A program made the translations under genes and the position numbers. Shown here in pieces: positions 26,092 through 36,003 of a DNA stretch of 64,000 bases; the first letter of the stretch is position 1; each line of letters starts with the position of its first letter. The notes beneath the pieces are model-generated. The model ran no database searches, was not told where the DNA came from, and saw only the letters and a list, made by a program, of their open reading frames with translations. Source of the stretch: an uncultured Roseburia sp. Its GTDB lineage: Bacteria; Bacillota; Clostridia; Lachnospirales; Lachnospiraceae. The stretch is from assembly GCA_934317215.1 (NCBI GenBank), contig CAKREH010000009.1, positions 44,484-108,483 on the forward strand. Reading direction: 5' to 3'.

Positions 26092-26676
26092 ATGGGAAAA
26101 ATAAAAGTAACACATGATTGTAACGGGATTGAAGGATTAAAAGTAATTGAGCCGGCAGTATTTGGTGATGAGCGCGGATATTTTATGGAGACTTATAACT
26201 ACAATGAGTTTGCAGAAGCTGGAATCGACTGTCAGTTCGTACAGGACAACCAGTCAGCATCCAGAAAAGGTGTGCTCAGAGGTTTACATTTCCAGATCAA
26301 TCACCCACAGGATAAGCTTGTGCGTGTTGTAAACGGAGAAGTGTTTGATGTTGCAGTGGATTTAAGAGAAGGTTCAAAAACATTTGGAAAATGGTTTGGA
26401 ATCGTTCTTTCTGCAGAGAATAAAAAACAGTTCTTTATTCCAAAGAATTTTGCACACGGATTTATCGTATTGTCCGATTACGCAGAATTCTGCTACAAAG
26501 TAACAGATTTTTATCATCCGAATGACGAGGGCGGTATTCTCTGGAAAGATCCTGCTGTCGGTGTTGAATGGCCGATGCCGGAGGGAATGACAGAGGCAGA
26601 CCTGATCCTTTCCGACAAAGATAAAGTACATGGCGGATTAGATGCATACTGCAAAGAGCGGGGAATTGCAAGATAG
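26092..26676 (+). CDS. rmlC: dTDP-4-dehydrorhamnose 3,5-epimerase
   Basis: RmlC epimerises C3 and C5 of the keto sugar. The cupin fold carries the catalytic histidine motif RGLHFQ (about residue 65) and AHGFIVLSD (about 123). The protein has 194 residues, and GAGGAAA precedes the start. It completes the rhamnose pathway just before the polysaccharide cluster. Confidence 0.94.
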   Translation: MGKIKVTHDCNGIEGLKVIEPAVFGDERGYFMETYNYNEFAEAGIDCQFVQDNQSASRKGVLRGLHFQINHPQDKLVRVVNGEVFDVAVDLREGSKTFGKWFGIVLSAENKKQFFIPKNFAHGFIVLSDYAEFCYKVTDFYHPNDEGGILWKDPAVGVEWPMPEGMTEADLILSDKDKVHGGLDAYCKERGIAR

Positions 26677-26735
26677 AAGTTTCATGAAGCAAAACAGATC
26701 TAATCCCGGAATAAGATTGCAGGAAAGGACTTGAA

Positions 26736-28157
26736 ATGTATCAGACAAGAGAAAAAATTCAGAGTATTATTTTGCTTCTGGCGGATTTGGTATGCTTTGC
26801 CGTGAGTTACTTTGGGGGAGGTTACCTGTGGCTGGTAGGCTATCGAAATGTATCTGTTGTCAATATGAAAACAGAGCTGATGGAGAGCTTTGGCATTGTC
26901 ATGGTCATCTATATGCTCGTTATGCTTTTTTCTGATATTGATAACCGCTTTATTGACAGAAGTGTGTTCCAGGAATTATGGGCGGCTGTCAAGGCAAGCG
27001 TGGTACTGATCTTTGTGACAGCTCTGACCATATTTTTACAGCATAACAATGCAGAGGCCTCCCGCGGTGTGTATTTCTGTATCGCACTGGTCAATATGTG
27101 CCTTTATTTTGGTGTGCATATTATTATCAAATATTATCTGCTGCGTGTTTACCGCAATAAACGTGCAAACAATCAGGTGTTTTTAGTGACGACGGCGGAC
27201 CGTGTGGAAAAGGTTATGGCGGATGCAGATCACTCAGGTGACTGGATCCACCGCCTCGCAAGCATTGCGATCATCGATGATAACCAGATCGGAAAATGGT
27301 ATCACGGAGTGCCGGTTGTCGCCACATACGACAATATGTTCCAGTATGTGAAAGAGCAGATCGTGGATGAGGTTTTTATCAGTGTGCCTTATGAGTCCGG
27401 TGATTCACTTGCAGAGGTGGTCAATAATTTCGAGGACATGGGCGCTATGGTACATGTGACGATTGAGATTTTAAATAAATTCGACGATTATCACAAGAGC
27501 TTTAATATGATGGGGAATATTCCGGTCGTAACCTTTTCAAATCAGTCTTATGACTGGAAAATGCTTTTGATCAAGCGTATTATGGATATTTTAGGGGCAA
27601 TCGTAGGACTTGCGATCACGGCAGTTGTCACTGTATTTTTAGCACCGCCGCTTCTGATCGAATCTCCGGGACCGCTTTTCTTTGCACAGAAGAGAGTAGG
27701 GAAAAACGGAAGATTTTTCAAAATCTACAAGTTCCGCTCCATGTATAAGGATGCGGAGGAACGCAAGAAAGAGTTAGAGAGCCAGAATGAAATGAATGGT
27801 CTGATGTTTAAGATGAAGGATGATCCACGTATCACGAAAGTGGGAAAATTCATCCGGAAGACAAGCATTGACGAGCTGCCACAGTTTTTCAATGTCTTAA
27901 AGGGAGATATGAGCCTGGTTGGAACAAGACCGCCGACGGTGGATGAGTTCAAACAGTACGAGTCACATCAGAAACGCCGCTTAAGTGCAAAACCTGGAAT
28001 CACCGGGTTATGGCAGGTAAGCGGAAGAAATGAGATCAGCGATTTTGAAGAGGTCGTAAAACTGGACGTGCAGTATATAGATAACTGGAGTCTTGGTCTT
28101 GATATCAAGATCATCTTAAAGACGATCAAGGTTGTATTTGAAAAAGGCGGAGAGTAG
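26736..28157 (+). CDS. Polyprenyl-phosphate glycosylphosphotransferase (initiating enzyme 1)
   Basis: The enzyme moves a sugar-1-phosphate from a UDP-sugar onto undecaprenyl phosphate, starting each repeat unit. The N-terminus has about four membrane segments, the middle is a Rossmann-like region, and the C-terminal catalytic domain (about 278-473) starts with a re-entrant helix. It contains YKFRSMYKDAE, SIDELPQFFNVLKGDMSLVGTR and KPGITGLWQVSGR. The protein has 473 residues. It opens the Wzx/Wzy-like cluster. Which sugar it transfers is not evident. Confidence 0.93.
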   Translation: MYQTREKIQSIILLLADLVCFAVSYFGGGYLWLVGYRNVSVVNMKTELMESFGIVMVIYMLVMLFSDIDNRFIDRSVFQELWAAVKASVVLIFVTALTIFLQHNNAEASRGVYFCIALVNMCLYFGVHIIIKYYLLRVYRNKRANNQVFLVTTADRVEKVMADADHSGDWIHRLASIAIIDDNQIGKWYHGVPVVATYDNMFQYVKEQIVDEVFISVPYESGDSLAEVVNNFEDMGAMVHVTIEILNKFDDYHKSFNMMGNIPVVTFSNQSYDWKMLLIKRIMDILGAIVGLAITAVVTVFLAPPLLIESPGPLFFAQKRVGKNGRFFKIYKFRSMYKDAEERKKELESQNEMNGLMFKMKDDPRITKVGKFIRKTSIDELPQFFNVLKGDMSLVGTRPPTVDEFKQYESHQKRRLSAKPGITGLWQVSGRNEISDFEEVVKLDVQYIDNWSLGLDIKIILKTIKVVFEKGGE

Positions 28158-28170
28158 GAAGGAGCTTACG

Positions 28171-29481
28171 ATGGATCAGAGATATGAAAGCAGCAGAGAA
28201 TACAGTTTGATGGATATTCTGAAGTACAATTTAAGAAAATGGTGGCTGGCAGCTATCTTAGCAGTCGTTTTTGCGGTCATTGTCGGTGGGTATAAGGCAA
28301 AGACTCTGATGCCTTATATTGATGCGGAAGTCTATGAGGACAGAATGCAGGTGCAGGCGTCGATTTATGTGAGTGATTTTAATTCCGGCAGTTCTGTGGA
28401 GCGCGGAAATAATATTATGAAGATCGCAAAGAGCAGCAGTGTATATGAGGAATTTTGCAAAGTTACAGGTATTGATCTGACGAAGCAGGCATTTACAGAT
28501 ATGTTTGAGTGTGAGCAGACAGAAGCATCCGATATTGTTACCCTGTATGTCGTATATCCGCGCACAAGCTGGGATTACACGGTGGACGATGAAGATCAGG
28601 CATTTGCTTTTATGAACGGACTGCTTGAGGCACTGGATCATGTGACAAAAAAAGAGATCGGAACACAGTGTTTTACCGTGTTTGATGCACCGGAATCACA
28701 GCGCAATGTAGAAAAGATCGCGTCTTACACGATCTCGAAATCTGAATACCGACAGGCGGTATTAAAAGCAGTCACAGCAGGTATCCTGCTTGGAATCCTC
28801 TTAGAGGTCGTATGTTATACACTCTGGATGATGATCTATAAAAAACCGAAGGATGCAGATGAAGTACAGACATGCCTGGAAACACCGGTTGTTGAGGTGA
28901 TCAATAAAAAGAATGACGGTGAGGAATCTTACAAAAAGGTAGCATTGTTTTTAGACCGCTTAAAAGAGGATAGAAACAGTGGTGTAAAAGAGACTGGAAG
29001 CCGCAGAATCAATATTCTGCCGGTAGGACGTGTGGCAGATGAGACTGCTTTGCGTGTAGCGATGTCCTATGCAAATGAAAAGAAAAAGACATTACTGATT
29101 GATCTGAATGCAGCGGACAGTGAGGTGGCATCTTTAAGTGCATATGTCATGGGAACTTCTGACGAGTTAAAACTGCAGCAGATGAACGGGTATCTGGATA
29201 CGGTAAAGAGAAATAAAAAGCAGGAAAACGGTTTTGACCTTGTTGGAAATGAAAAATTCAGGGAACTGTTAGATCGTTTTTCCAGACAGTATGATTATAT
29301 CCTGATCAACGGAAGAGACGCTGCATCCATGTCAGAGGGATATGAGACTGCAGTGCTCTGCGACAGTAATCTGGTGGTCTGTGGACGCAGAAATGCAAGA
29401 ACAGAGGCACTTTATACAGTGAAAAATACAGCAGAGGTGAACCATATCCATTTAGATGGAGTAGTCGTATATGATTTATAA
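28171..29481 (+). CDS. Wzz-like chain-length protein with degenerate kinase domain
   Basis: Residues 1-220 look like a polysaccharide co-polymerase with two membrane segments (about 27-44 and 195-218) flanking an extracellular domain. Residues about 275-436 resemble the CpsD/BY-kinase fold, with KKKTLLIDLNAAD as Walker A'. The Walker A lysine loop is missing: ILPVGRVADETAL stands where GEGKS(T) would be. Thus it probably controls chain length without ATPase activity. The start at 28171 follows GGAAGGAG. The protein has 436 residues and overlaps the next gene by 11 bases. Confidence 0.78.
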   Translation: MDQRYESSREYSLMDILKYNLRKWWLAAILAVVFAVIVGGYKAKTLMPYIDAEVYEDRMQVQASIYVSDFNSGSSVERGNNIMKIAKSSSVYEEFCKVTGIDLTKQAFTDMFECEQTEASDIVTLYVVYPRTSWDYTVDDEDQAFAFMNGLLEALDHVTKKEIGTQCFTVFDAPESQRNVEKIASYTISKSEYRQAVLKAVTAGILLGILLEVVCYTLWMMIYKKPKDADEVQTCLETPVVEVINKKNDGEESYKKVALFLDRLKEDRNSGVKETGSRRINILPVGRVADETALRVAMSYANEKKKTLLIDLNAADSEVASLSAYVMGTSDELKLQQMNGYLDTVKRNKKQENGFDLVGNEKFRELLDRFSRQYDYILINGRDAASMSEGYETAVLCDSNLVVCGRRNARTEALYTVKNTAEVNHIHLDGVVVYDL

Positions 29482-30544
29482 AAATATCATTTATATGTGC
29501 ATGCTTTTTGTGGTGCTGCCGGTATGGATCGGTTTTCTGTGGGTGTGGTTTTTAGATATCCAGGGTACATTTATGAGGCTGTGTAATGCATGGATGCTTG
29601 GACTGATTACCATGTTTGCAGCAGGTCAGATCATTCTGGTGCCGATGATAGTAACAGCCAAAACACTGACTGACACGGTCGTATTGTGGAAAATAATATT
29701 GACCGTGCTCTGCGTGCCTGCATTGATCCTGCTGTTAAAAAAACTGGGGGACGAAGAAAACACCCGGAAGGAAGAAAAACAGAGACAGAAAGTGGGAATA
29801 TGGGGGATGGTATTTATTGCTCTTGCCGTGATACTGATCCTGATACAGGCATGGATTCCATTTCATTATCAGCATATCGATGATGATGATGCGCGTTATG
29901 TCTCGGAGGAAGTGTCTGCTGTCGTACATGATACACTTTTGATGGATGATCCTATTACGGATGAGTTTATGTATTGGGATGTCGGGGAAGTAAGGAAAGA
30001 TGTGACATCGCCGTGGACGATGTATGTGTCGATGTGCTGCAGGATATCAGGAATTGCCCCGGCTGTATTTTCACACACTTATTTTCCATTTTTTATGATC
30101 ATAATCTGCTATGTGTTGTATGGAATGATCGGAAATATCCTGTTCCGTGGAAATGCAGAGAAAACGGCTGTCTTTCTGATTGTCCTGTCGGTGTTCCATA
30201 TCTGGGATTTTACATCGACACATACGCTTTCGGCCATGTTTTTGCTTCGTATCTGGCAGGGAAAGGCAATTGTGGCAGGTTTCGTCCTTCCATTGTTAAT
30301 ATACCTGTTTTACAGGATCTTCCAGAGTGAAAAACAGAGTATGAGATGGGCAGCCCCTTTGTATGCAGTCAGTTTTGCGGCAGCACTTCTGTCTGGAATG
30401 GGAATCATTATGGCACCGGTCATGATGGGAATTTACGGACTTCTTGACGGAGTTTATCACAGAAATATAAAGCGCATGTTCTGCATATGGATGGCAGTGC
30501 TGCCGTGTGCTGCCTATATGCTTTATTATATGTCAGGGATTTAA
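29471..30544 (+). CDS. GT-C-like polytopic membrane protein, N-terminal part (possible split gene)
   Basis: This 357-residue protein has about eight hydrophobic segments. An acidic motif HIDDDDARYV (about residues 135-144) follows a membrane segment, similar in place to the DxD-type catalytic loops of GT-C glycosyltransferases and DUF6077-like proteins. It ends at TAA 30542-30544. The frame then continues open into the next ORF, which starts only 18 bases later in the same frame. It may be the front half of a single protein of about 630 residues broken by one nonsense codon, or one of two subunits. Confidence 0.6.
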   Translation: MIYKNIIYMCMLFVVLPVWIGFLWVWFLDIQGTFMRLCNAWMLGLITMFAAGQIILVPMIVTAKTLTDTVVLWKIILTVLCVPALILLLKKLGDEENTRKEEKQRQKVGIWGMVFIALAVILILIQAWIPFHYQHIDDDDARYVSEEVSAVVHDTLLMDDPITDEFMYWDVGEVRKDVTSPWTMYVSMCCRISGIAPAVFSHTYFPFFMIIICYVLYGMIGNILFRGNAEKTAVFLIVLSVFHIWDFTSTHTLSAMFLLRIWQGKAIVAGFVLPLLIYLFYRIFQSEKQSMRWAAPLYAVSFAAALLSGMGIIMAPVMMGIYGLLDGVYHRNIKRMFCIWMAVLPCAAYMLYYMSGI

Positions 30545-30562
30545 AAAGGAAAGAAAACGGAT

Positions 30563-31363
30563 ATGTCAGCAGATTTTTATTCGATATGGGACAATTTTAA
30601 AAATTTTATTGGTGGGCGTACCGGGCTTTTTCACTGGGGATTGTTCTGCCTTGCACTTGTTTTTCTTTTCCTGGCTGGAATCAAACAGAAAGAAGAAAAA
30701 CAGGCTGTCCGATTTCTGGTCTGGCCGTCTGTTCTGATACTTTTGTTTTTGTTTAATCCGTTATTTTACCGCTATGTCGGAAGCAGGTTTTTTGCCGGTG
30801 TATACTGGAGATTATTCTGGATGCTGCCGATTTCATTTACGGTGGCGTATGCAGTGGTGAGGCTGGTTTTCCGTTGGAAAAAACAATTTGTCCGCATTGT
30901 GGTTTTAGTGGCTGCCATTGCCGTGGTTGCGGTCAGCGGACAAAGGATTTACAGTGGAACTAATTTCACGCAGGCAGAAAATGAATATAAACTGCCACAG
31001 GCGGCGCTTGATGTTGCAGATATTTTAGCGGGGGCCGGTGTGAACTGGAAAGTAAAGTCCGTTGTGCCGAATGAACTGTTTTGTTATATCAGGCAGTACC
31101 GCTGTGATATTGGATTATTTTATGGAAGAAATGTTGGTGGATTTATCTCCGGGATCGGAGATGATGAGGCTGCCATGTATCAGCAGATGTGTCAGGAAAA
31201 ACCGGATATGTCAGTGGTGACGGATATTGCAAAGCGCAATGAGATCGTGTTTTTGTGTTTTAACCGCGCCACACAGGAGATACCGGAAGATCTGAAACCG
31301 TATGGATATCACTATTACGGGGAAACCGGAGATTATGTCATTTATATGCTTGGAGAGGAATAG
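30563..31363 (+). CDS. Membrane protein, C-terminal part of the same possible split gene
   Basis: This 266-residue protein has about four hydrophobic segments up to residue 125, followed by a soluble region (about 130-266). The layout is that expected of the C-terminal half of a GT-C or DUF6077-type protein. AAGGAAA about ten bases upstream could start translation independently. It lies in the same frame as the preceding ORF and abuts the next gene with no gap. Function is unknown; a role in glycan polymer assembly is inferred from context. Confidence 0.55.
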   Translation: MSADFYSIWDNFKNFIGGRTGLFHWGLFCLALVFLFLAGIKQKEEKQAVRFLVWPSVLILLFLFNPLFYRYVGSRFFAGVYWRLFWMLPISFTVAYAVVRLVFRWKKQFVRIVVLVAAIAVVAVSGQRIYSGTNFTQAENEYKLPQAALDVADILAGAGVNWKVKSVVPNELFCYIRQYRCDIGLFYGRNVGGFISGIGDDEAAMYQQMCQEKPDMSVVTDIAKRNEIVFLCFNRATQEIPEDLKPYGYHYYGETGDYVIYMLGEE

Positions 31364-32542
31364 ATGGAGCAGATCAGGAAATGGATACGGGAAAATGACT
31401 GGAAGGGCATGGGAATTGTCGCATATTATGGTTACTTTGCAATCAATGTGTTAGTAAAAGCATTTGGTTATGACAGCAGTGACCAGATCTACAAATTTTT
31501 CATGTTATCGGGAATTCTCCTTCTTGGAATCAAGCTTATCACAACAAAATATACGTTAAGGGAAGTCGTGATCATCGCGCTTTTACTGGGGGCAGGAATG
31601 TTCATCTGGGTGATGACCAAAAAGGCGACGCTGCTGTTTTTATTTTTGACGATCATCGGAATGAAAGATGTACGTTTTCGGAAACTGATCGGTATGTCCG
31701 TATGGATCAGGTTATTTGTAGCGGTTGTTATGGTGGCCGGTTCTATTTATGGGATCTACGATATCGGTTATAAAACGACACCGAACGCACAATACGTCGA
31801 GGTACCGGTGTACAGTTTTGGATTCAGCGAACCGAACACAGCATATCTTACTATTTTTCTGCTGTTGATCCTTCTGATCTATTATTACTATGAAAAATTA
31901 AATGTATGGTGGTTTTTGGGCACCTGTGCCGCCGCATTTATTTTTTACGAGACAACGTTCTGCCGTACCGGAATTTTGGTATTTTTATTTGCGTGGGTGC
32001 TGATCATCTATGAGAAAATGGTGAAAAATGAGCGGGCAAAGTTCATTTTTGTGCTTTCTGTTCCGGTTGGGGCAGTGTTCAGCTTTGCAACCATGGTGCT
32101 TTTCAACAGCGGAAACTCACTGATGAAAATGATCGACCGCTACGTATCGGGAAGGGTGCATATCATGGGGGAATATTATCAGGATCAGGGACTTGCGCTG
32201 CTTCCAAGAAATCAGGAATATTTTTATGCGAGTTACCACGGACTGATCGACAATACGTACATGCATATTTTATTGTACTGTGGATGGATCTTTGCATTGG
32301 TCTTTTTTGCAGTGCTCTGCCTTATGCTTGTGCGGCTTTATCAGGCAGGCTGTTATAAAGAACTGGTCATGTTATCCGTATTTGCGCTTTATGCGATCAT
32401 GGAACAGTTTGTACTAAATGGTTTTATGAATCCTTTTATCCTTCTGATAGGGATTCTTGTATATCCGAATCTGCTAAGACAGTTCAAAGGGGAAAAAGAC
32501 GAGGACAATCATGGAAAAATACCGTATTCTTCAAATTCATAA
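31364..32542 (+). CDS. Candidate Wzy-type polysaccharide polymerase
   Basis: This 392-residue protein has about ten hydrophobic segments and a large hydrophilic loop late in the chain (about residues 255-310, VSGRVHIMGEYYQDQG region). That is the topology of O-antigen/capsule polymerases. Sequence in this family is poorly conserved, so the call rests on topology and on being the only suitable protein in the cluster. ATG directly follows the stop of the preceding gene. Confidence 0.6.
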   Translation: MEQIRKWIRENDWKGMGIVAYYGYFAINVLVKAFGYDSSDQIYKFFMLSGILLLGIKLITTKYTLREVVIIALLLGAGMFIWVMTKKATLLFLFLTIIGMKDVRFRKLIGMSVWIRLFVAVVMVAGSIYGIYDIGYKTTPNAQYVEVPVYSFGFSEPNTAYLTIFLLLILLIYYYYEKLNVWWFLGTCAAAFIFYETTFCRTGILVFLFAWVLIIYEKMVKNERAKFIFVLSVPVGAVFSFATMVLFNSGNSLMKMIDRYVSGRVHIMGEYYQDQGLALLPRNQEYFYASYHGLIDNTYMHILLYCGWIFALVFFAVLCLMLVRLYQAGCYKELVMLSVFALYAIMEQFVLNGFMNPFILLIGILVYPNLLRQFKGEKDEDNHGKIPYSSNS

Positions 32543-33716
32543 TTTTTATCAGATCCCGGGCGGGGAAGATGTCGTGGTGCGCAACGAAAAGAAACTGTTA
32601 GAGGAGCACGGACATGAGGTGTTTACCTACTATCGCAGCAATAAGGAACTGAACGAGGGCAGCAAATTAAAAAAACTGCTGATCCCGTTTACTGCTGTTT
32701 ATTCCTTTAAGACCTGCCGGGAAGTAAAAAAGATCATCCGCGAGAATAAGATCGATATCGTGCATGTACACAATACACTGATGATGGTGAGCCCGTCCGT
32801 ATTTTATGCAGCATTCCGGTGTAAAGTGCCGGTGGTCCAGACACTGCACAATTTCCGTATGCTCTGTCCGGCGGGATCTTTTTTCCGCAACAATGTGATT
32901 TGTGAGGAATGTGTGGACGGCGGTTTAAAGTGCGCCATAAAACACAAATGTTACCGCGGAAGTAAAATCCAGACGATGGTAAGTTCTGCAATCCTGTGGA
33001 TCCATCGTTTCCTTGGAACTTATTATCGTGTGAATTTTATCTGTCTGACTGAGTTTAATAAAAATAAGCTGCTCAGCTCCTTAGATCCGGGCAAAAAGAT
33101 CGTGGATCCGAAGCGGGTTTATATCAAGCCGAACTTTACGTTTGCAGATGGGATTGTGCCGGTCAAAAACCAGCCCAAGGAGGAATATTATCTGTTTGCC
33201 GGAAGAGTGGAGGCATTAAAGGGAATCGACATTGCGGTAAAAGCATTTGAAAAATTGCCGGATAAGATTCTTTATGTGGCTGGAACAGGTCCTATGATGG
33301 ATGAAATGCAGTCCTATGTCAGCACCCATAACATGAAAAATGTCCGCTTTTTAGGTTATCTGCAGAAAGAAGAAATGACCGAGAAATTTTACAATGCGAA
33401 GGCAGTCATCATGACTTCCCAGTGCTATGAGGCATTTGCCATGACGATCGCCGAAGCATATTCTTACGGTGTGCCTGTCATTGCCGGACGTGTCGGTAAC
33501 ATGGACGGCATGGTGAATGAGGGTGTGACAGGTGTAAAATTCGAGTATAACTCCGTCGAGGATCTTGCGAAAAAAGTCTGTGAGTTTGAACAGATGGATC
33601 TGAACAGATTAAAGGAAAATGCAAGAGAGTTTTACCAGAACCGTTTAAGACCGGAGGATAACTACCAGAAACTTATCAGCATCTATCACAGCATTTCAGA
33701 GGAAAAAGAGCAATGA
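32511..33716 (+). CDS. Glycosyltransferase family 4
   Basis: This GT-B-fold sugar transferase has 401 residues. The N-terminus contains the acceptor-side motif PGGEDVVVRNE; a four-cysteine segment (CPAG...CEEC...C) follows near residues 119-146. The C-terminal nucleotide-sugar domain has FAGRVEALKGIDIAVKAF and the EAFAMTIAEAYSYGVPVIAG signature. It overlaps the previous gene by 32 bases. Donor and acceptor are unknown. Confidence 0.87.
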   Translation: MEKYRILQIHNFYQIPGGEDVVVRNEKKLLEEHGHEVFTYYRSNKELNEGSKLKKLLIPFTAVYSFKTCREVKKIIRENKIDIVHVHNTLMMVSPSVFYAAFRCKVPVVQTLHNFRMLCPAGSFFRNNVICEECVDGGLKCAIKHKCYRGSKIQTMVSSAILWIHRFLGTYYRVNFICLTEFNKNKLLSSLDPGKKIVDPKRVYIKPNFTFADGIVPVKNQPKEEYYLFAGRVEALKGIDIAVKAFEKLPDKILYVAGTGPMMDEMQSYVSTHNMKNVRFLGYLQKEEMTEKFYNAKAVIMTSQCYEAFAMTIAEAYSYGVPVIAGRVGNMDGMVNEGVTGVKFEYNSVEDLAKKVCEFEQMDLNRLKENAREFYQNRLRPEDNYQKLISIYHSISEEKEQ

Positions 33717-34828
33717 AAAAAAGGGCAGTATTTATTACGAATATACCATCACCATACCGGGTGGATTTCTTCTCTTATATGCAGAAAAACTTTCCGGAAT
33801 ATGAATTTCATATTATTTTCTCCGGTGCCGGCATGGAAAACCGGAAATGGAATGTTGAGATGGAGGAAATCGAACATTACCATTTCTTAAAGTCAAAGAC
33901 GATCATTATCCGCAAACGGTTTGATGACCGCTATGTGTTTATTCCAGTGGGCGTGGAAAAGACATTGAAAGAGATCGCGCCGGATGTGGTTTTTGCCATG
34001 GAGTACAATCCGACGATCCTTCGTACGGTACACTGGTGCCGGAAGAAGAAAATACCGTTTATCAGCTGGACGGATGGCACCTTAAACTCCGAGAAAAATA
34101 TCGGAAAAGTACAGCGTCTGTCACGAAGCTATATTATAAAAAGAGCGGCGGCATTTATCGCGAGCAGCACCGCATCAAAAGAGGCGCAGATCGCATACGG
34201 CGCTGATGAGAAGAAATGTTTTATCTCATATCTTACTGTGGATATTCAGAAATATCTGTATGAGAAACCACAGAAAACAACCCCAAATGAGGGATTGCAG
34301 CTTCTGTATGTGGGAAGTCTGATCCAGCGGAAAGGACTTGATCTGTTACTGCCGGCACTTGCAAAAACGCCGCAGGATATAAGACTCTGGATCGTTGGAG
34401 AGGGACAGGAAAAAGATCTGCTGCAAAAACAGTGTACAGAACTTAAAATCTCTGAACGCGTGGAATTTTTAGGATACCAGGAGGGCGGGCCGCTGCAGAA
34501 ATTGTACCGCACCGCGGATGCCTTTGTACTTCCGACCAGGGAGGACTGTTTCGGACTGGTTCTCTTAGAGGCAATGTGTGCATCCCTTCCAATCATTTCA
34601 TCTAAGTATGCGGATGGCGCGAGGGATCTCGTCTTAGATGGCGAAAACGGTTATATCATTGACCCGGAAGATGCGGATGGATTTGCGGAGGCGATTGAAA
34701 AAGCTGCCGCCGGGGATATGGCATCTGTCATGGGAAAAAAGAGTTACGAAAAGGCTCATGAATTTTCTTTTGAACAGGTTTCAAAAGGTTGTATCGCGGC
34801 ACTCTCGTATGTATTATCACAGAAATAA
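33713..34828 (+). CDS. Glycosyltransferase family 4
   Basis: This 371-residue GT4 enzyme has N-terminal ITNIPSPYRVDFF and the C-terminal domain LLYVGSLIQRKGLDLLLPAL followed by EDCFGLVLLEAMCASLPII, which carries the E-x7-E pattern. Its ATG overlaps the preceding TGA (ATGA), indicating coupled translation. The specific linkage cannot be told. Confidence 0.87.
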   Translation: MKKRAVFITNIPSPYRVDFFSYMQKNFPEYEFHIIFSGAGMENRKWNVEMEEIEHYHFLKSKTIIIRKRFDDRYVFIPVGVEKTLKEIAPDVVFAMEYNPTILRTVHWCRKKKIPFISWTDGTLNSEKNIGKVQRLSRSYIIKRAAAFIASSTASKEAQIAYGADEKKCFISYLTVDIQKYLYEKPQKTTPNEGLQLLYVGSLIQRKGLDLLLPALAKTPQDIRLWIVGEGQEKDLLQKQCTELKISERVEFLGYQEGGPLQKLYRTADAFVLPTREDCFGLVLLEAMCASLPIISSKYADGARDLVLDGENGYIIDPEDADGFAEAIEKAAAGDMASVMGKKSYEKAHEFSFEQVSKGCIAALSYVLSQK

Positions 34829-34837
34829 AGGATTAAT

Positions 34838-35992
34838 ATGAAAAAAAAGATTTTATTTAACGGACTTGGAAACAGGGGATGGATCGGCGGACTTTACTAT
34901 ATCAAAAATATTATGTTCAGCTGTCTGCAGAATGAAAATATCATGGAGCGCTTTTCGCTGGTGCTCCTGATTGATCCGGAACACGCAGATATCTTTGACT
35001 GCTTTAAAGAAAATCCAAATGTAGATATCCGTGTTTATGATGGAAACAATAAAATAAAACTGGCACTTTATGAGATGCGTCTGATCTGGTTTAGCGGTGT
35101 GAAATACTGCTATGCATTAGAACTCAACAAGATCGGGAGACTGTTTAAGAAGAAGGGGATCTTCTGGATCCCGGATTTTCAGCACAGAACCCTGCCGGAA
35201 TTTTTCGGCGCGGAGGAGTTAGCGCACAAAGAAAAAAATGATCTTGCCATGACAGGAAGTGATAATCCTATGGTCTTAAGCAGCTTTGATGCGGCGAGAG
35301 ATTTAGAGCGTTTCTATCCGGGGCACCGCTGCTCGGTCGAAGTTGTGCATTTTGTGTCCTACATTGAGCCAGAAGTGCGTGCGATAACGCCGGAGCTAGA
35401 GCAGAGCGTCCGTGACAAATTTGAACTAAAGAGAAAATATATCTATATTCCAAACCAGTTCTGGCAGCACAAAAACCATATCGTGATGGTGGAGGCAATC
35501 GAGTGCCTGTTAAAAGAAGGAAGATTAAGAGACTATGATTTTGTGTTTACCGGCAATCTCAAAGATTACCGTAACCCGGAATATATCGATAAATTAAAAA
35601 AGATCATGGAATCAGAGACCGTTCGTGCCAATATCAAACTGCTTGGATTTGTGGAGCGTACCGAGCAGCTCGCAATCATGAAAAATGCACAGTTTATCGT
35701 TCAGCCATCCCTCTGTGAGGGCTGGGGAACCGTGTTGGAGGATGCAAAGGTACTCGATAAAGCCGTACTTCTCTCAAACATTCCGGTACATCAGGAACAG
35801 CAGAACAAAAAATGTGTTCTTTTTGATCCACATGATCCGAAACAGCTTGCTGAGACGATCGCCCGCACCGCAGAGCGGGCATCCCTCCCGGAGCATGAAG
35901 CTGAATATACCGGAGACATGGAGCAGGGCATCGCAAATATGTACCGCGAGGCAAGAGAATATTCAAGGGCACTTGAGAGGGTATTTTTATAG
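34838..35992 (+). CDS. Glycosyltransferase (GT4-like)
   Basis: This 384-residue protein has N-terminal GLGNRGWIGGLYYIKNI and a middle motif YIYIPNQFWQHKNH typical of a GT-B enzyme group in capsule clusters. The C-terminal signature is QPSLCEGWGTVLEDAKVLDKAVLLSNIPVH. It lies 9 bases after the preceding gene. Substrates are unknown. Confidence 0.82.
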   Translation: MKKKILFNGLGNRGWIGGLYYIKNIMFSCLQNENIMERFSLVLLIDPEHADIFDCFKENPNVDIRVYDGNNKIKLALYEMRLIWFSGVKYCYALELNKIGRLFKKKGIFWIPDFQHRTLPEFFGAEELAHKEKNDLAMTGSDNPMVLSSFDAARDLERFYPGHRCSVEVVHFVSYIEPEVRAITPELEQSVRDKFELKRKYIYIPNQFWQHKNHIVMVEAIECLLKEGRLRDYDFVFTGNLKDYRNPEYIDKLKKIMESETVRANIKLLGFVERTEQLAIMKNAQFIVQPSLCEGWGTVLEDAKVLDKAVLLSNIPVHQEQQNKKCVLFDPHDPKQLAETIARTAERASLPEHEAEYTGDMEQGIANMYREAREYSRALERVFL

Positions 35993-36003
35993 GAGGTTCA
36001 CCC

